Source: Sipunculus nudus
Taxonomy: Eukaryota; Annelida; Sipuncula; Golfingiida; Sipunculidae
Length of the DNA: 64,000 nt
Direction of reading: 5' to 3'
Assembly: GCA_026874595.1 (NCBI GenBank)
Contig: CM049313.1
Coordinates: 50,519,659 to 50,583,658 of the forward strand
Shown here piece after piece: positions 9,151-22,956 of this stretch. Under the pieces are notes generated by a model. That model ran no database searches and had not been told where the DNA came from. It saw nothing but the letters and a program-made list of their open reading frames with translations. Positions within the stretch are counted from its first letter, which is position 1. Each line of letters begins with the position of its first letter. A program made the position numbers and the translations under genes.

Positions 9151-12100
9151 TACATATTTTATTTCCGAGATGTTCATGTAAAAAGGGGGGGGGCGCACCC
9201 TCTTAATCCGCCCCGAGTTTGATATTTGAGTTCAGACAAATAAATTATTTTGAATGCTTTTTTAAATAAACTGGGCCAAAACGTTTACGTGCGATTATAA
9301 ACTATGAACCTCTTTTATTTGACCCAATCTTAACTGTTTGCCTAGAAATTAAAGGTCCATTATAGTTAAAGGTTCATTATAACTTTAAGTACTCATTATC
9401 TACAGTGACCCGTGTGCTGTAAATAATCAAGACTGCACCAGTATAATACTGTCTCTGGAAGGAGACCCAAGGTTTACTGCAACACCCAAGCAAAGTCAAG
9501 AGAAACACACAAGGCTTCAGCACAGTAGAGGTTTTACATAAGCAGACGTCAGCAGGTTCTAATTATTAAGAAATCTGCAAGGATCTATGACTTATTATAT
9601 TGACACAGGAGATATCCATTTTATATCAGTGAGCCTAGGATGACGTGATTGATTTTCATCATATTTCAAAAGATCACATAGTAATCGATTGTTGGAAGAC
9701 AATTAACCATTTGCTTTCAGGTAAAATGAATGTCTATAGGAGTAATGAAGCATTAAGCGTAATCTTCGTATAAATAACCTGTTTGGGTTAGGTTGGATCT
9801 AGACCTGTACTACATGTTTGCCACCGGAAGTCGAGTATCTGTCAATATTTCTAGCTAAATATTAAAATCTAATCCAATCCATTTGCTATATGCACGTCTT
9901 TTATTTTTTTTCAGTTTACCTCCGAATACCTCTTTGTTTTGTTAAAATACGCTCCAATGTATAAATATTGTGATGCGATCAGAATCGCACTCAGTTATGC
10001 TGATGTCTACGCCAAGAAATTATTCTGTTATGAAATATGTTCCCTAATTTCCGAAATAAAAGAATAACATACAAACTAATAACAATTCTAACAAACAAAC
10101 AAACAGGTGTAAAACAGCAGAGGTAATAATCTGTAATCTGGACGGGAATGTGTAAACCTGTATCAAAGAAAATTAAAAATCAAATCTCAACTAACGCCAT
10201 GTTGTTTTAAAAAATTGTTAGTTTTTAATAGACGAATAACATTAATTATAGTAAAAAGTCTAACAAAATGGTACTTATTGCATGATTTCAAGAAAAGTTT
10301 TATGGAAGTTAGTTCTTTCAGCAACGAACTTGACACTTTGATCCGGTTTGATAAACGGGGCTTTGCTCCAAAGTTCACCTCGTTTCAACTACCAACTTAG
10401 CTTTAATAGTCTAGGGACCATGTGAAACAATAAAGTTAATCGGATTATGATGTATATCCAAACAATTAATTGTCTAACATTTGGCTAAAAGTGTGCACAC
10501 TTTAAAAAAAACTTATTTAAGGATTGGACATATCTACTCTTAATAAGAATATCCAAATACATACATATTTATCTCAACCTTGTCTAGCAATAACAGACTA
10601 CCATAAGACTAGCATTAAGGAAGATACAGTCGATTTTATGATCATACCCCCTTATCAAATCCCTCGGCCACAAACATGGCCATTTCTCGAGAAAAAAATC
10701 CTTGTTTCAAGTGCCAACATTCATTTTCTAGGGACTTCTACGTTTCTAGAAATAAGGGTCTAGAAAAATCCCCCCGAGGAGGGTGTCGCTTTACCCCTTC
10801 TGGCTCATGGACCAAAGCATCTTTGCAACAGCACTATCTGATGGAGAATTATTTGGGAAATGAGAACAGCTAGGGGTAGTTGGTGGCAGAAATGTGTAAC
10901 TTCTGCGTTATGACTGTAGGCCATTGGCCAGTACAGAAGTACTTCATAACCATATAAAGGCAAACGTAAATCACAACTATGAACAAGTCTGCCTTTTGAA
11001 ATATATCGAACGCATTTTTAAAACAAGTACTGTGTAATGGCTATCAAATAATCGATATTTTATATCAGGTCCAAACTAATGGACATATATGGGCACGAAA
11101 ATAATTAGTGTTAACATTGCTTGATTTGAAACCCCGTACGTAATATGCAACCGCTCTGGATTCATATATATGTAAACTTATGCCAAGTCACAAGCAATAT
11201 ATTTGCAATAAGATAGGATAACAAAATTATAGCTACCGGGTAGAAAAGCCCCCTTTTAGTATTCAGTTTGGAATATTCTGTTTTGTTTCTGCTTTATATG
11301 CGCTGCTCCGTTCTGTTTTGTTTCTCATGATTTATCCACTGACAGGTCAGCTGAGCCCCGTTCCAGTCCGGCGTCATATCCTTCTTGTTATTTATTACAA
11401 ATAATATGATCAATACATAATTCATTTAAACTGAATCTCTCATTTATTTAGCCAGGAAAACATGATATAACGGTACTTAAAATGCTACATGAACCAGTAT
11501 CATTTTTATATCTAAGATTAATAGGAGCTCGCCCAGGAGGATTTATACCCGAACACCAGTAATAGTGAGAATATAATTCGGTGCTTCATTTATCAGTTTG
11601 CTCAAATGATAAAAAGAATGCTAAAATATTATCATAGCTTTTAGGTTTACGCATTGTATAGTTTTCTTATTAAGCAATTTGGCAGTCAGAATCAAGGCTA
11701 TGCTTCCGAGCAGATATGGGTGGAAGTACGCTTCCATGCAAATACGTTCTCGCACAGTACTTTCCAATTTTATCAGGGGCGCAATTTCCTTTCGCATTTT
11801 TTACACTCCCGCACACACAGGTGTTTTCGTTATATGAAGAATTTCTTAGTAAAACTTTAGTTCTAATATTAATTTTAAAACAACGCATCATTGGCCATTT
11901 AAGATGTCGTATGAGAATCGTCGCTTATTAATTGTGTAACGACGTATTATGATAAAATTAATTGACTTGGCGGCAAATAGTTCTGCATGCAGGAAAATAT
12001 ATGTCACGTTTAATTTTTCGGCATGTCTGACAGACTAAAATGCAGCTATAACTTTTTTCTCTCTTTCCATAATTGTGCCATGCTCTTGTCAGTATATATA

Positions 12101-12653
12101 TATTTTTTTGGATTCAAAGAACTTGAAAAGATTTGTTCCCAATCCCCCATCAAATTGCGCCCATGGGTGCTGTGATTTCTGTGGCATTTACATACAACAA
12201 GGAACACATTTTCACCACTTCTAAATACTTTTTCTTTACATTTTACTGAGTACAATCACGTCCAACATTAATCAAACGGCGGCACTTCAATTAGTCTTAG
12301 ATTCCGTTTACCATGCAACCGAGTGGGTTTTGGCCAGAATTTCAATTGTTATGCTGGTTCTGGGGTCAACTCTTCAACGACGGTCCTAGGAACAAGTAAA
12401 CAATCATATTTGGATCCTTGCAACGCACTTTATTACTGATATTGATAAAGTTATATGTAAACATGAATTAAAACCATATGGCTTCAAACTAAATTCAGCG
12501 AGCAACAAAAAACGGGATCATGATACTCCCCTATGGCTGATAACCTCCTACAGTACACAACTCTCTTTATAGTATCATATTCTGCCACAAGCAGTTTATT
12601 AGCTGGGATGTAGAATTACAGGGAGACATAAAAATATTCCTTGCATCTTCAAC
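9151..12653. other. Gene-free stretch
   Basis: AT-rich sequence with no supported exon, tRNA or element boundary. A poly-G tract lies at 9184-9192. Frames of 60-75 codons (for example 10524-10763 and 12046-12255 minus) lack recognisable domains or convincing splice context. Confidence 0.4.
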
Positions 12654-13781
12654 TTAATAATAATAATATATAGTATTTATATGGCGCCAATTGTCCGATG
12701 GTCAGACTTACAGCGCAATTCACACATACACACACATATCCACATACAATTTCATCGAAATCTACTCCCTGTGCCTGACCCAGAAAAAAATGATGTATAT
12801 TAATTACCAAAAGCTTGCCGACAGAGATACGTTTTTAAATTAGTTTTAAATGATACAAGAGTTGGAGATTTTCTAACTGTAATGGGAAGTGAATTCCAAA
12901 CTTTGGGCTATGAAACGGAAGGAACGTTCACCGATTTTCATATTACACTTTGCTACTTTAGGAAGATTTCCGCCAGCCGAGCGCAGCGTACGCAAAGGTC
13001 GATAGGTTATTATTTTTTTCAGTCAAATATGATGGTAGTGAGTCATCAAAACGGCGGTAAAACAAAAACAGCAATTTTGTATTGTATGCGGTACTTGGCG
13101 GGAAGCCAATGGAGCTCTTTGAGCAGCGGGGTGACGTGGTCGGTCTTACGCTTCTTAAGAATGAGACGCGCAGCATTATTCCATCTGTAGCCGCGAGACT
13201 TGCTCTGCAGGTAACCCAGCAAAAACTGAATTACAGTAATCCAGGCGAGTTATTACTGTGGCGCAAATGAGCCGACAGCACGTATTAATAGAGAGGAAAC
13301 GCCGGATTGAAGCTATACGGCGGAGCTCGAGAGAGGCCGCATGACATATACTACTAATATAATCATGCATTGAAAGATTACGATCAATCTTAACACCAAG
13401 ATACTTCACTGAAGTAACAGTGCAGTCTCCAGTGCTAATAGACTCATCCTTAGAAGAGGTTTAGATCCGACGGGCATAATTTCAGTCTTGTCAGTATTCA
13501 ATTTAAGTTTGTTGCTGGTCATCCATGAAAGTATATCCTTAATACAAGCTTGTATGCTTAACTGGATAGGGTTGAACTCACCTGGTTGACTACTCTTTGA
13601 CAGTTCAGTGTCATCAGCAGACTTCTGAAAAGAACGATCATGTGCAGATATTATGCGAGATAGGGTTTGTGAATATAAAGTGAACAATAGGTCCTAAAAC
13701 GGATCCCTGGGGAAACCCGCACAACAAAGTACATGGGTCTGATTTACTACCGTCGACCATAACAGCTTGGGAACGATTGGC

Positions 13782-13784
<3 letters not shown>
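12654..13784 (-). pseudogene. Dead CR1/L2-like LINE, 3' part of reverse transcriptase ORF
   Basis: Reading the minus strand, pieces of a non-LTR retrotransposon reverse transcriptase appear in order but in different frames. First is FPQGSVLGP (about 13690-13720). The catalytic YADD box follows as SADD. Then come NKLKLNTDKTE, KYLGVKID with LDYCNS, and LHWLPAKYRIQYKI (about 13105-13145). The end is a decayed tail matching the usual FKTNLKTYLF-type C-terminus. Frame changes occur near 13680, 13415 and 13180. The 3' end reads GGCGCCATATAAATA and then a TTA microsatellite (12654-12670), as in CR1/L2 elements. The 5' side is cut off at the (TA)n array starting at 13785. The element is non-functional: Tyr of YADD is lost and frameshifts are several. 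Confidence 0.9.

Positions 13785-13827
<43 letters not shown>
13785..13827. repeat. (TA)n microsatellite
   Basis: Uninterrupted TA at the truncated 5' edge of the LINE remnant. Confidence 0.95.
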
Positions 13828-13830
<3 letters not shown>

Positions 13831-16800
13831 TGTGTGTTTATATATGGTAAAACAGAATTCAAACCAGATATGTAAAACATTCATTCTTGGACACTGATTG
13901 CACGTATCACTTCGAAATGAAAGACAATTGTATAAAAAGCAACAAATCGGATACCCATACAATAATTTAGACATCCCAAAAATAGCTGCGCATGTATAAT
14001 GAATAGGAAAAGTACTACATTTGTACATACCGTTGGTTACGTAATATCTGTCCTACCTTCCACTTTAACTTAACAGTGAATATCTAAAATGAACACACAA
14101 CTTTGAGATAGTCTATATAAGCTTAAATGATCTTGATCTTTAAGTATCTGGTTTTAAACCAAATTGAAACAAGTAATATGTATTATTTATATGTCATGTC
14201 GTTCCCATTCCATTTGTATCTATACCAACCCTTTGTCAATAAAAATCTCAGAAAAGAAGGATTCAAGCACTGATAATAATATAAACACTGACGGAGCTTC
14301 ATTCGTGGTGATAGGTAACCTAGGGTGTCATATCCCACGCTTTGGCCTCTCACAAACGAGAGATCAAGCAGTCATCAAGCAGTGTGCCCTCCGGTAGACG
14401 TTATTAGACCTGCCCACGAGGACACGGCCGATGCTGGTCCCGGCTCGTCCACCCCGTGACCTCTTACTAAAGTACGACTGCTTCGCTTGCCCAGAAGCAA
14501 GAACGGAGGAATGCATTCCGTGAGTCAGAATAACCATTGATACTGGTCTCTTGTGAGAAGACCCTAGTCGTCTGTCCTTGGACGATTGTACTTGGACCGC
14601 CGATTATGTCCTGTTACACAACAAAACTGTATCATGTATCATGTGCATGTGTAAAATTACATTTATAAGTCTATATTTATGTGTTGTTACATTCAAAGTA
14701 AATGTAGACACAGAACTGAACCATCTATAATTGTGTAATTTTGTCTTCGAGTTTTAATGGATTAACCTTCCGAAAAAATTTCAAACATATAAATATATTT
14801 CTTAATGTACTAATTGTTATTTTACTTTAAATTATTAAATCAGAACTTCATTACTATTCTCTGTATTTTATATTATCTATTTTATATTAAATATATGCCT
14901 AAGTTGCATTTTAAGTTCGGCTATTTAACATTGCCCTTAAACCTGGGATAAACTGCAGATTCTTTTATGCAGACCAAGTTTAGTCTCAAGTGTTTGTTGT
15001 TTTTTTTTAATTGCTCAAAATTAATCTTTTTAATCATTTACGAGGTTCTTCCGAAAACTTATAACAATTATTGTATTAATTTTAGTCATTTGTGTGATTA
15101 CAAAACAGATGGGTACAACTTTTCTTGCAGGGATCAAAGAATTTTGAGAACATTATAAGCTCAAATGTATTCCGATGAAACTTTAATTTAATATTTCGTT
15201 GGATCAATTATAGAAAATCTGTTCATAATGGAGTATAATTTCAACTAAAGGTCTCCTGTCATTACATTTCTCGCTTGTATCAATATGGCAAAGTTCACTT
15301 TGGTTTAAACAAGTAGGGCTGTTTAGCTGCGAACAGGAAGTGGGAAATCAATTCTCTGGTCAATTTAACCACAGTGTCTTAATTGGAGTCACGCTGTTCC
15401 GCATTTAATCCCCTAGTGTGCAATTTCCCAGCGCTCTTGTAGATAATCTGAACTAGCTGCTACTCTGTATCATTGTTCCTTTGTTTAACACATACGGTGA
15501 TTATGGTTACGTATTTGCGGCACAATAAAGAGCTACTTATGGATGACTGATAGCTACCTTGATGATTTCACAAAGCTTTCTGTGGGGGCTCGTTTTTGCG
15601 CGCTATTCGGGGACTTCTACCTCTCGCTTCTCTTTCTCTGGCGAGGACAGCTAATGGAGCCGTGACAGTGAGTGATATAGCTGGCGTGGCCTTTGGAACA
15701 CTGCCTTGTCATTTAGAAATGGAATAACCCTACAAGACGACAAGCCGCTCAGCAAAAGCCTTGTCAGCCCAGTCTCAAATGGTCGTTTTTATTTTCATTA
15801 GCTGAAGGCAAGTTTAAAGTGTCCCGAATGCAAACTGAGAAATCTTTAAATTTTATACTGGTTGCGTGGTTCACGCATTAACTAAGTCAAGATCACAGAT
15901 CCATAAGAGATGTAAAATGCAGATCATGCCGCAGCTGACTTTGCTTTTTGAGCACACGTCTTTGGCCTGGGCCCGGGCACAAATTTAAAGATATTTCATA
16001 ATACAGGGTTCTCTTTTAATCAATATTCTTACTTTACATACCAGTGATCTAATATGATGTTCTGTATATCCGAAATGGTGCATTTGCAGCAGTATGCTTT
16101 TTGTAGCTATAACTGCCTGATGAATTCGGATGAAGACGTAAAAGGTCAATATTATTATAGGCCTTCAGCAATTCAGGGTATCTACATAAAATTAAATGAG
16201 AAAGAATTTATCCAATACCTGTCACTGAAACAATTCTAAACAATCTCTGTTGTTTGAACTGTCACTATTTTACCGTGAAGGATTTGGCTGGGTTGCAGAA
16301 CGACCTCTTCCGCTACGAAGTAATGTGGTACACATTGCCCCGCTAATTTTGTTTGTTTGTAATAAACATTTCTAAAAAATATCCTACGTGCTTGGCATTT
16401 ATAGACTTTAAACTAGAAGTTTCCTTTAACCGGCCCCACGATACACAGCACAAATATATTGGCCTAGCATTACGGGCGAAAGATTATGGCGCGTGCGGGC
16501 GATTTCCCTCTCTTCACGATACATTTATAGATCAAGACAAAAAGTACGAAACACAATTTTTAAGAAGATTACAAATTTGGGCTTCAGTTTCTCAAACAAT
16601 GTACTTAAAATATATTTTATATATTTCATGAATCCTTTATGTTTTTTAAGGGATCGTGGCAGGGATACAAACAGCAAAATTACCGAAGATTTCGTTACCG
16701 TGCATTCACCAAAAACATTGCAGGAACAGTTTATTCTGTTTTACTCATAATCAGCACTCGTATTTTATACAAACAACATCAGTTGGTATTCGTCAGCTCT

Positions 16801-18019
16801 GATCAAATAATAACATTATGTATAACCATGGAATCGTCTTTTCGTTGGTTTGTCTTTTACCAACTTTACGCAAAAAAGTTTTTCACCGATTTATATAACG
16901 TCTCGGTGAGGATTGATTATGGTACTATGCAAAGGAAAAAAAATTGAATTTTGGAGGTACTACGGGTCACCCAAATGTATTTTATATTCAAAGGATTATA
17001 TACCATTATGACACCTTTTGTCAACGGGAGATCGCTCCATTCATAGCTTCCAGGCCCAGCGTTTGTGAACTGACCAGGAGAACCCGTGTAACTAAAGCTT
17101 TGCGTTAACCAGATTCATATGACAAGTTGAATCGGGGTCTTCACGGGGGTATCGCACGTAGATTTTTTTTTAGATTTTCACCTGTCATTAAAAATGAGTT
17201 ATAAAGGAATATTAATTAATGCTTATATAATATCATGGTGGCGTCTGCAGAATGTAACTGGCTACCTGCATACATTCAGTTGAGCGATGTCATATGCCCA
17301 TAGAGTATACTCATTTCTCCAAGGCTTACTCCCTGGCCCTAGCAGGCATATAGGTGAAACAAGCGTATCTCCTTATATATTATTTTACCAGGGAGCGGAG
17401 TGTATGGAATATTCATTGCCCCTGATTGTACATTGATATTCCTGATAAAAACATTGTCTAGCTACATACAGTATAATACTGAGATATGTGCCGTTGTATT
17501 AGTGTGTTATTGTATTATAGGACGTATTAGTATGCACCGTCCGCCCTATACAACTAAAATTACCATCAAAATCGAAGGTCATCTCCTCCAATGTGTCGTC
17601 CCAAGAACATATTTTGAAACAGCCCGAACCGAACTCTAAAGCGTAGTATACTTTGACTTATCGTCATCAAAATTCACGTTAGAAAAAAACAAAAAAAGAA
17701 ATGACGTCACTGATCCAGCAGCCAATAGCTCAACTAGTCTTTTCTCCTGCAGCTGGGCTCACGGCCCCATCCTTAAGCAATTTGCCATCATCCACAGCAA
17801 AAATAATCATTGGAAAGTTGCGACATGATTTCGCGATTAGATTTCGTGTTATGGTATAGGGTGCTCAGGATGTAGTGCACGAGATATCCAGGGACCGAAA
17901 TTGCAACGGTAATGAAATATACTTGATCCAGCTGTTCTTCGCCTAGTGGTTGAATCAGTCTGTTCTCGGGTAAATTATATATCATTATCCCAGGTCAGTT
18001 AAGGTTATACCTGAAAAAA

Positions 18020-18024
<5 letters not shown>
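13828..18024. other. Gene-free stretch
   Basis: No supported exon. 14330-14610 and 15540-15740 are GC-richer than their surroundings and could be old exons, regulatory DNA or repeats; nothing in them was recognised. Frames at 16353-16947 overlap one another and look like chance. Confidence 0.35.

Positions 18025-18066
<42 letters not shown>
18025..18066. repeat. (TA)n microsatellite
   Basis: About 21 TA repeats, flanked by ATATT on the left and ATCGTG on the right. Confidence 0.95.
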
Positions 18067-18068
<2 letters not shown>

Positions 18069-21000
18069 CGTGTTATTTAAATAGTGCACTCATGGTGTAT
18101 CAGTCCATGGCATGTCAGGTATGACGTTGTTAAAAGTAGAAGTTCCCGCCAACTGATTAAGTGGTGCTCTGTGAAGCAGATGAGGTTACTCAATGAGCGG
18201 GGAATGATACAGGGAGGCTGGACGCAGCAGTCCAATAAGCATTACAGGAGACCAGTTGTTAGCTGCAGCCTGTATTATCGGAATCTGAGAGGGTCTTTCC
18301 ATCGGGTCTGGTCACTTTCCGAGGTTAATGCGAGAACCACTCGATGGCTTGGCCGGTACTAATGACCCCTGGCCCCCGACCAGCTGTGCGTCATACAAAC
18401 ATAGCTGCTGAAACAAAATGACAAGCTTATTACATCCAATCAGTAGCGGTCTCCGGACGCAGCAGGTATGTTGTCCTCGTCTTCTTTATTGTTTAAGCTC
18501 ATCCCTGGATCGTTGTAGGAGTGTGCATTGCACTTGTGGTACGTGTAATGGTTGTTCCCTCGGCAGATTTGAAATAAGTATTATCGTACACATTTAATAT
18601 TTACCGTTTTTTATATGACGTAGGGATAATTCAGTAAGCATACAGTAAATGCTAAAATTTACTGTATATAAAAAATAAACTTTTTGTTTGCAGGTTTATA
18701 TAAAATCATTTCTTTTATCATAGACATTAGTAACCGTTCAAAATTGAAGCCCAGTATTGGGAACTCCATCTCGTTTTGACAACAGCACTTTGTTCCTTGT
18801 TTTGGTGCAGGTGACAATTAACTGGCAGTATTTAACGAAAGTATGCAAATAAGATTCTGCAGGTTTAGTGCCGAATTAACTAGAAATAAATTGCGATGCA
18901 TTGGTACAATGACGATTGAACTGAGAGGTAAACAAACTGACAGAAATCTAGAACAACCGAGAAATATGACAACAAAAGAAGGAGAGGGGTTACTTAGTGG
19001 AGGTTTGTTTAAAATAGTGAAGAACATCTGCGAAACGTTTTATAGTTTGGACAAATTAATAAGATGAACATTTGAGTAAAATTGCATGTGTAGGCAATCA
19101 GAGAGATACTAATTAAAAAAAATTATTACGGAAAACTGATGACTTAGTGATAGAATTGCCTGATTTGAGTTGTGGTAAAGGCCATACGGAGGAATGCATT
19201 GCAGTGGTCTTCCATCATTATGCATTCAGATCGTGGCAAACGTGGCTTACAAGGCTAACGATTGGTATGGTTTACATTAAGTGACAGAGTTCATGAGGCG
19301 TTGTCAAAATTGATGAAAATATTTGAATCCTCATTGGGCCTTGATGTGCGTCCTTCGTTGAAGGATTTAAAGGTGCGCTTTGAAAGCAGGTACGCTTGCC
19401 GTATACTCTCTAATGTTAGAAGAATGAAATGGCGATAGGGCGTCATAAAGTGGCTTGCTTAATCTAGAGATGAAAATTTGAGAGAACTTGACAGTGTTAA
19501 TTAGCAAATGAGAGTGGTGATGATGACGGGGGTACATGGGCAGCAAACGGATTACGGTCCGTGGGTACTTCATAAAATGTGATACTTCAACTACAGTGGC
19601 ATGTGACCGTCTCTTGCTTTCTTTAGGATTTAGAGCCGACCCGACAGATCGCTTCAGTGAGGTATGACATGATTGAGTAGACAAGTTGAAAAATATGGGA
19701 AAGACAATTTTCTTTTTGATAGAGGTTAGATCAGAGTCTTTCCCTGATGATTAGGCATTAGTATCAGTGAGATTGCCCCTGTAGCCTTGTAGATGCAAGA
19801 AATTCGCCGGCAGCGCCGGCTCTTCCCCGGTGGCCGTTTGTCACATCAGATAATGTTTATTTTTCCATAACCCCTTACATGACATGCGCGTCAAGCCCCG
19901 CAGTGGTGTTTTCATTTGTAGTCCCCGAGGAGGAGGAGTGGATAATAGCACACACCTGAAAGGTGTCCATCAATATTACGCCCTGCCATGGTCTTCTTGT
20001 ATGCGGTATTTACCCATAAGACGTTCTGATTTGTTTGCCTGACGGACCCATCCTGCTTGAACGTTTATCTAGTTAACCACTGCTGACCCGGGCACCTCAT
20101 CTCACCCGCTTGTATTGATGACGGAATGCCACTGTCAATACATTAACTGGTCTCCGCGTCAGGTCAAATGCTATTTGTATTGTCTATGTCTACATCTTAT
20201 TCTGAGATTACATTTTATGGACCACCCTTCAGGGCTTCTGTTCCAGAGCATCGGCAGTTTAAAATACGACTCGGCCAGGACATGCTTTAATATGTATCTG
20301 TAGGCCAGAGGTACCGTAAATATCGCAGTTTTTCTGTTTCAAAGAAAACCAGTTTCTTCATCATATATGAATTTTTCATACCTCTTTGACTTATATTAAA
20401 GATGGTATCAAACCTGTCTTTTAAACCTGTGGGAGATTTACCGGCGTCATTTAGCGCAACCAACATGTCTCGTAGTTTACTTGTCCTCATCTGAAAAATT
20501 GTTGAAAAATAAGGAAAAAATAACGCTGTCTGCTTGAAACGCTACATTGTCGTCCAAATACACTAAATATCATCCTGACGTTTTCAAAAAGTAAAAAGGT
20601 ATATATATATATTATTCTAAGAGAAGAGAGAGAGGAATGGAATGAAAAACAGAGGCAGCAGCTTTAGCTATTATATTAAATACAAATTAACAAAATACCT
20701 TTAGCATATTTTATTTTACTCACAATTTATTTCCGGCATACTCAGTAACAAATGGACATAGATGCCGTTGCGTCATAGATGGACTGAAGAATGCGGCACA
20801 TGACCAGCTAACGTTGCATTTTGTGATATTGGCAATTCATGATCTAAAAAAATGCTGTGGGCACTACCACACTCATCAATCATTGGTTACAAACGCGGCT
20901 CAGCACCAACTCAAAGCTGATGATGTCACACCGTCCGCAGGAACATAATGCGAATACCCCTTAGAGTTTAGAAGGGGCCATTTTTTTAATTATTTAGAGG

Positions 21001-22880
21001 AGCTCATAGAAGATGGCGTCACATTGGCCGTTATTGAATATAAGGACAACATTCACTCTGGCCAAGGACGATTTGGCCACATCGGGTGTTCATGAATGAC
21101 AGAATGTGTCAAAGTACATGCTTGTCTAACAGTATTTGTACCAAATGGCCGTAACAAGGGATAATACCAGCCCGGTTAATCTAGGATGCAATTCTTATTG
21201 GAGACACGTGCAATTTTTTTTAACTTTGCACAAAACCAGCCAATCCACTCACGTAATGCAAAAAAATGAACTACAATCCGAGTTTTCAGAAGATTGTCAT
21301 GTTCAGATTAAACGTGGTGTTCATATTGAACCAAATTACCATCTTGTTAAATATAAATGGCCTGTCAACAGCGCTCTGGTTTACACCTCCTTTTGATTGG
21401 TGTGGATTTTATATGATTACTTGGTATCTTATGTTGTTCTAACCGCGTTATTTGATTGGGAAAAACAGACAGAGCGAAGACAAAAATCGACTTGATCTGG
21501 ACAGCCGGGCGCCTCTTGGCAGCCCAAGTGCCTCTGCGTTTACTCAGGAGTGTGTGAAGAAGCAACAGGCAAACAGCACAGGCTTGCATTGGCGGCTCTC
21601 AAATTCACCCTTTATTCAGTCCCTTAACTACACTTTTGGATAGAGTAAAAAAAACGACCGGACGGTTCACGTGAGAGTGAACACATTAGGGGCATCACAA
21701 TCTATACGTATAAGATTTCTGTTTAACTTCCGGTCCGTTGGGAAATGACGTTGAAAGTCACATGACCACGGCAACTGGTATCTTCATTTTGTTCTACTTA
21801 AATTACATGTATATAGCTTTCGGCCTGGCGCTTTAGCCAAAAGCCCTAAAGCAGAAGCACACTTTTTTCAGACATCAATGTTATATTTTTTTCACCCTTG
21901 AATGTGTCCTCAGCCTCGTTCTCATGGTTGTGATATTAAGTTTACTCCAGAAGTACCTCGACCTGTTGAAAAACCGCAATTCAGTATTAGTGAAATGAAA
22001 GCATAGGAAATGCTTTTATCAACCTTAGTTGTTACAAATAAGAATAGTCGTGTTAAATACATATAAAGTATGATCTGATTCAACGCCCTGAGACTTTGTG
22101 GAAAAAATAAATATAACAGCTGTGAAGTGTATAAGGAGGGAACACATCCATTTAACTGACCCTTCATATTCTTGGTTTATCTTAAGATGAAGGCAACTAT
22201 TACCAACATTCAAATACATGTATATTATTTTAAAAATAAACATGCGCAGAGATACATATTGATAATTAAGCAAGTTTGTAATAGGATTCACAAGTTTGAC
22301 AGCAGAGGTATATGTTGACCATAGTATTTTAAATGTATTTGGATACCCCTCCAACGTTAAGCGTACTTTGACGTGTGTATAAAAATACATTTTTTCATGT
22401 GATGTATCGAGGCCCAGGTGGACAGGATTGAGAAACTGTGGCTTCATCATTCACCCTCCATCACGAAAATATGGAAACCACGTTATTGAGAACACCGTTG
22501 CCGAGCAACCAAAAACTAGTGTCCAGGTAATTGCATATTGAAATGAAGTTTTAGTCCACGACTCATAACGACACGAATATTTCCGCTGCTATGGCAACAA
22601 TGTCTACCGCGTTTTGTCAATTCGTCGTTTTTTTTTTTCTAAAGGCAGATTGTTCCACTGACTGGCGCCGGCCTTGAACAAATGAATATGTCAAACGTAT
22701 ATAAATATGTGTGTATATATACATACGTATATATAACATATGTATATTAATGATATAGCCGTGGTATTAATGGTATAGCCTTGTTAGTCCATTGTCTGTG
22801 TGTAGAGGAAGTTTGACGCCTTTTAGATAGACTTACTTATTTACAAATTAAAGGTTAACTATCTAACAGGCGTCACTCCT

Positions 22881-22881
<1 letters not shown>
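18067..22881. other. Gene-free stretch with a GC-richer island at 19790-20290
   Basis: No supported exon. The island includes the palindrome GCCGGCAGCGCCGGC and non-repetitive, moderately GC-rich sequence, unlike the flanks; it could be a conserved regulatory block but nothing identifies it. The 141-codon minus frame at 22025-22450 has no domain and biased AT-rich codons. Confidence 0.35.
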
Positions 22882-22951
<70 letters not shown>

Positions 22952-22956
22952 TATAT
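22882..22956. repeat. Compound (CT)n(TA)n microsatellite
   Basis: CT repeats at 22882-22904 pass straight into TA repeats, which are broken once by a C near 22946. Confidence 0.95.

Noticed and set aside
21365-21589. Minus-strand frame beginning with a signal-peptide-like segment
   Set aside because: The hydrophobic start is short and nothing after it resembles a secreted peptide precursor or has dibasic-bounded repeats; no splice support.
22025-22450. 141-codon minus frame
   Set aside because: AT-rich codons, no domain, no supporting splice sites; expected by chance in a 64 kb window.
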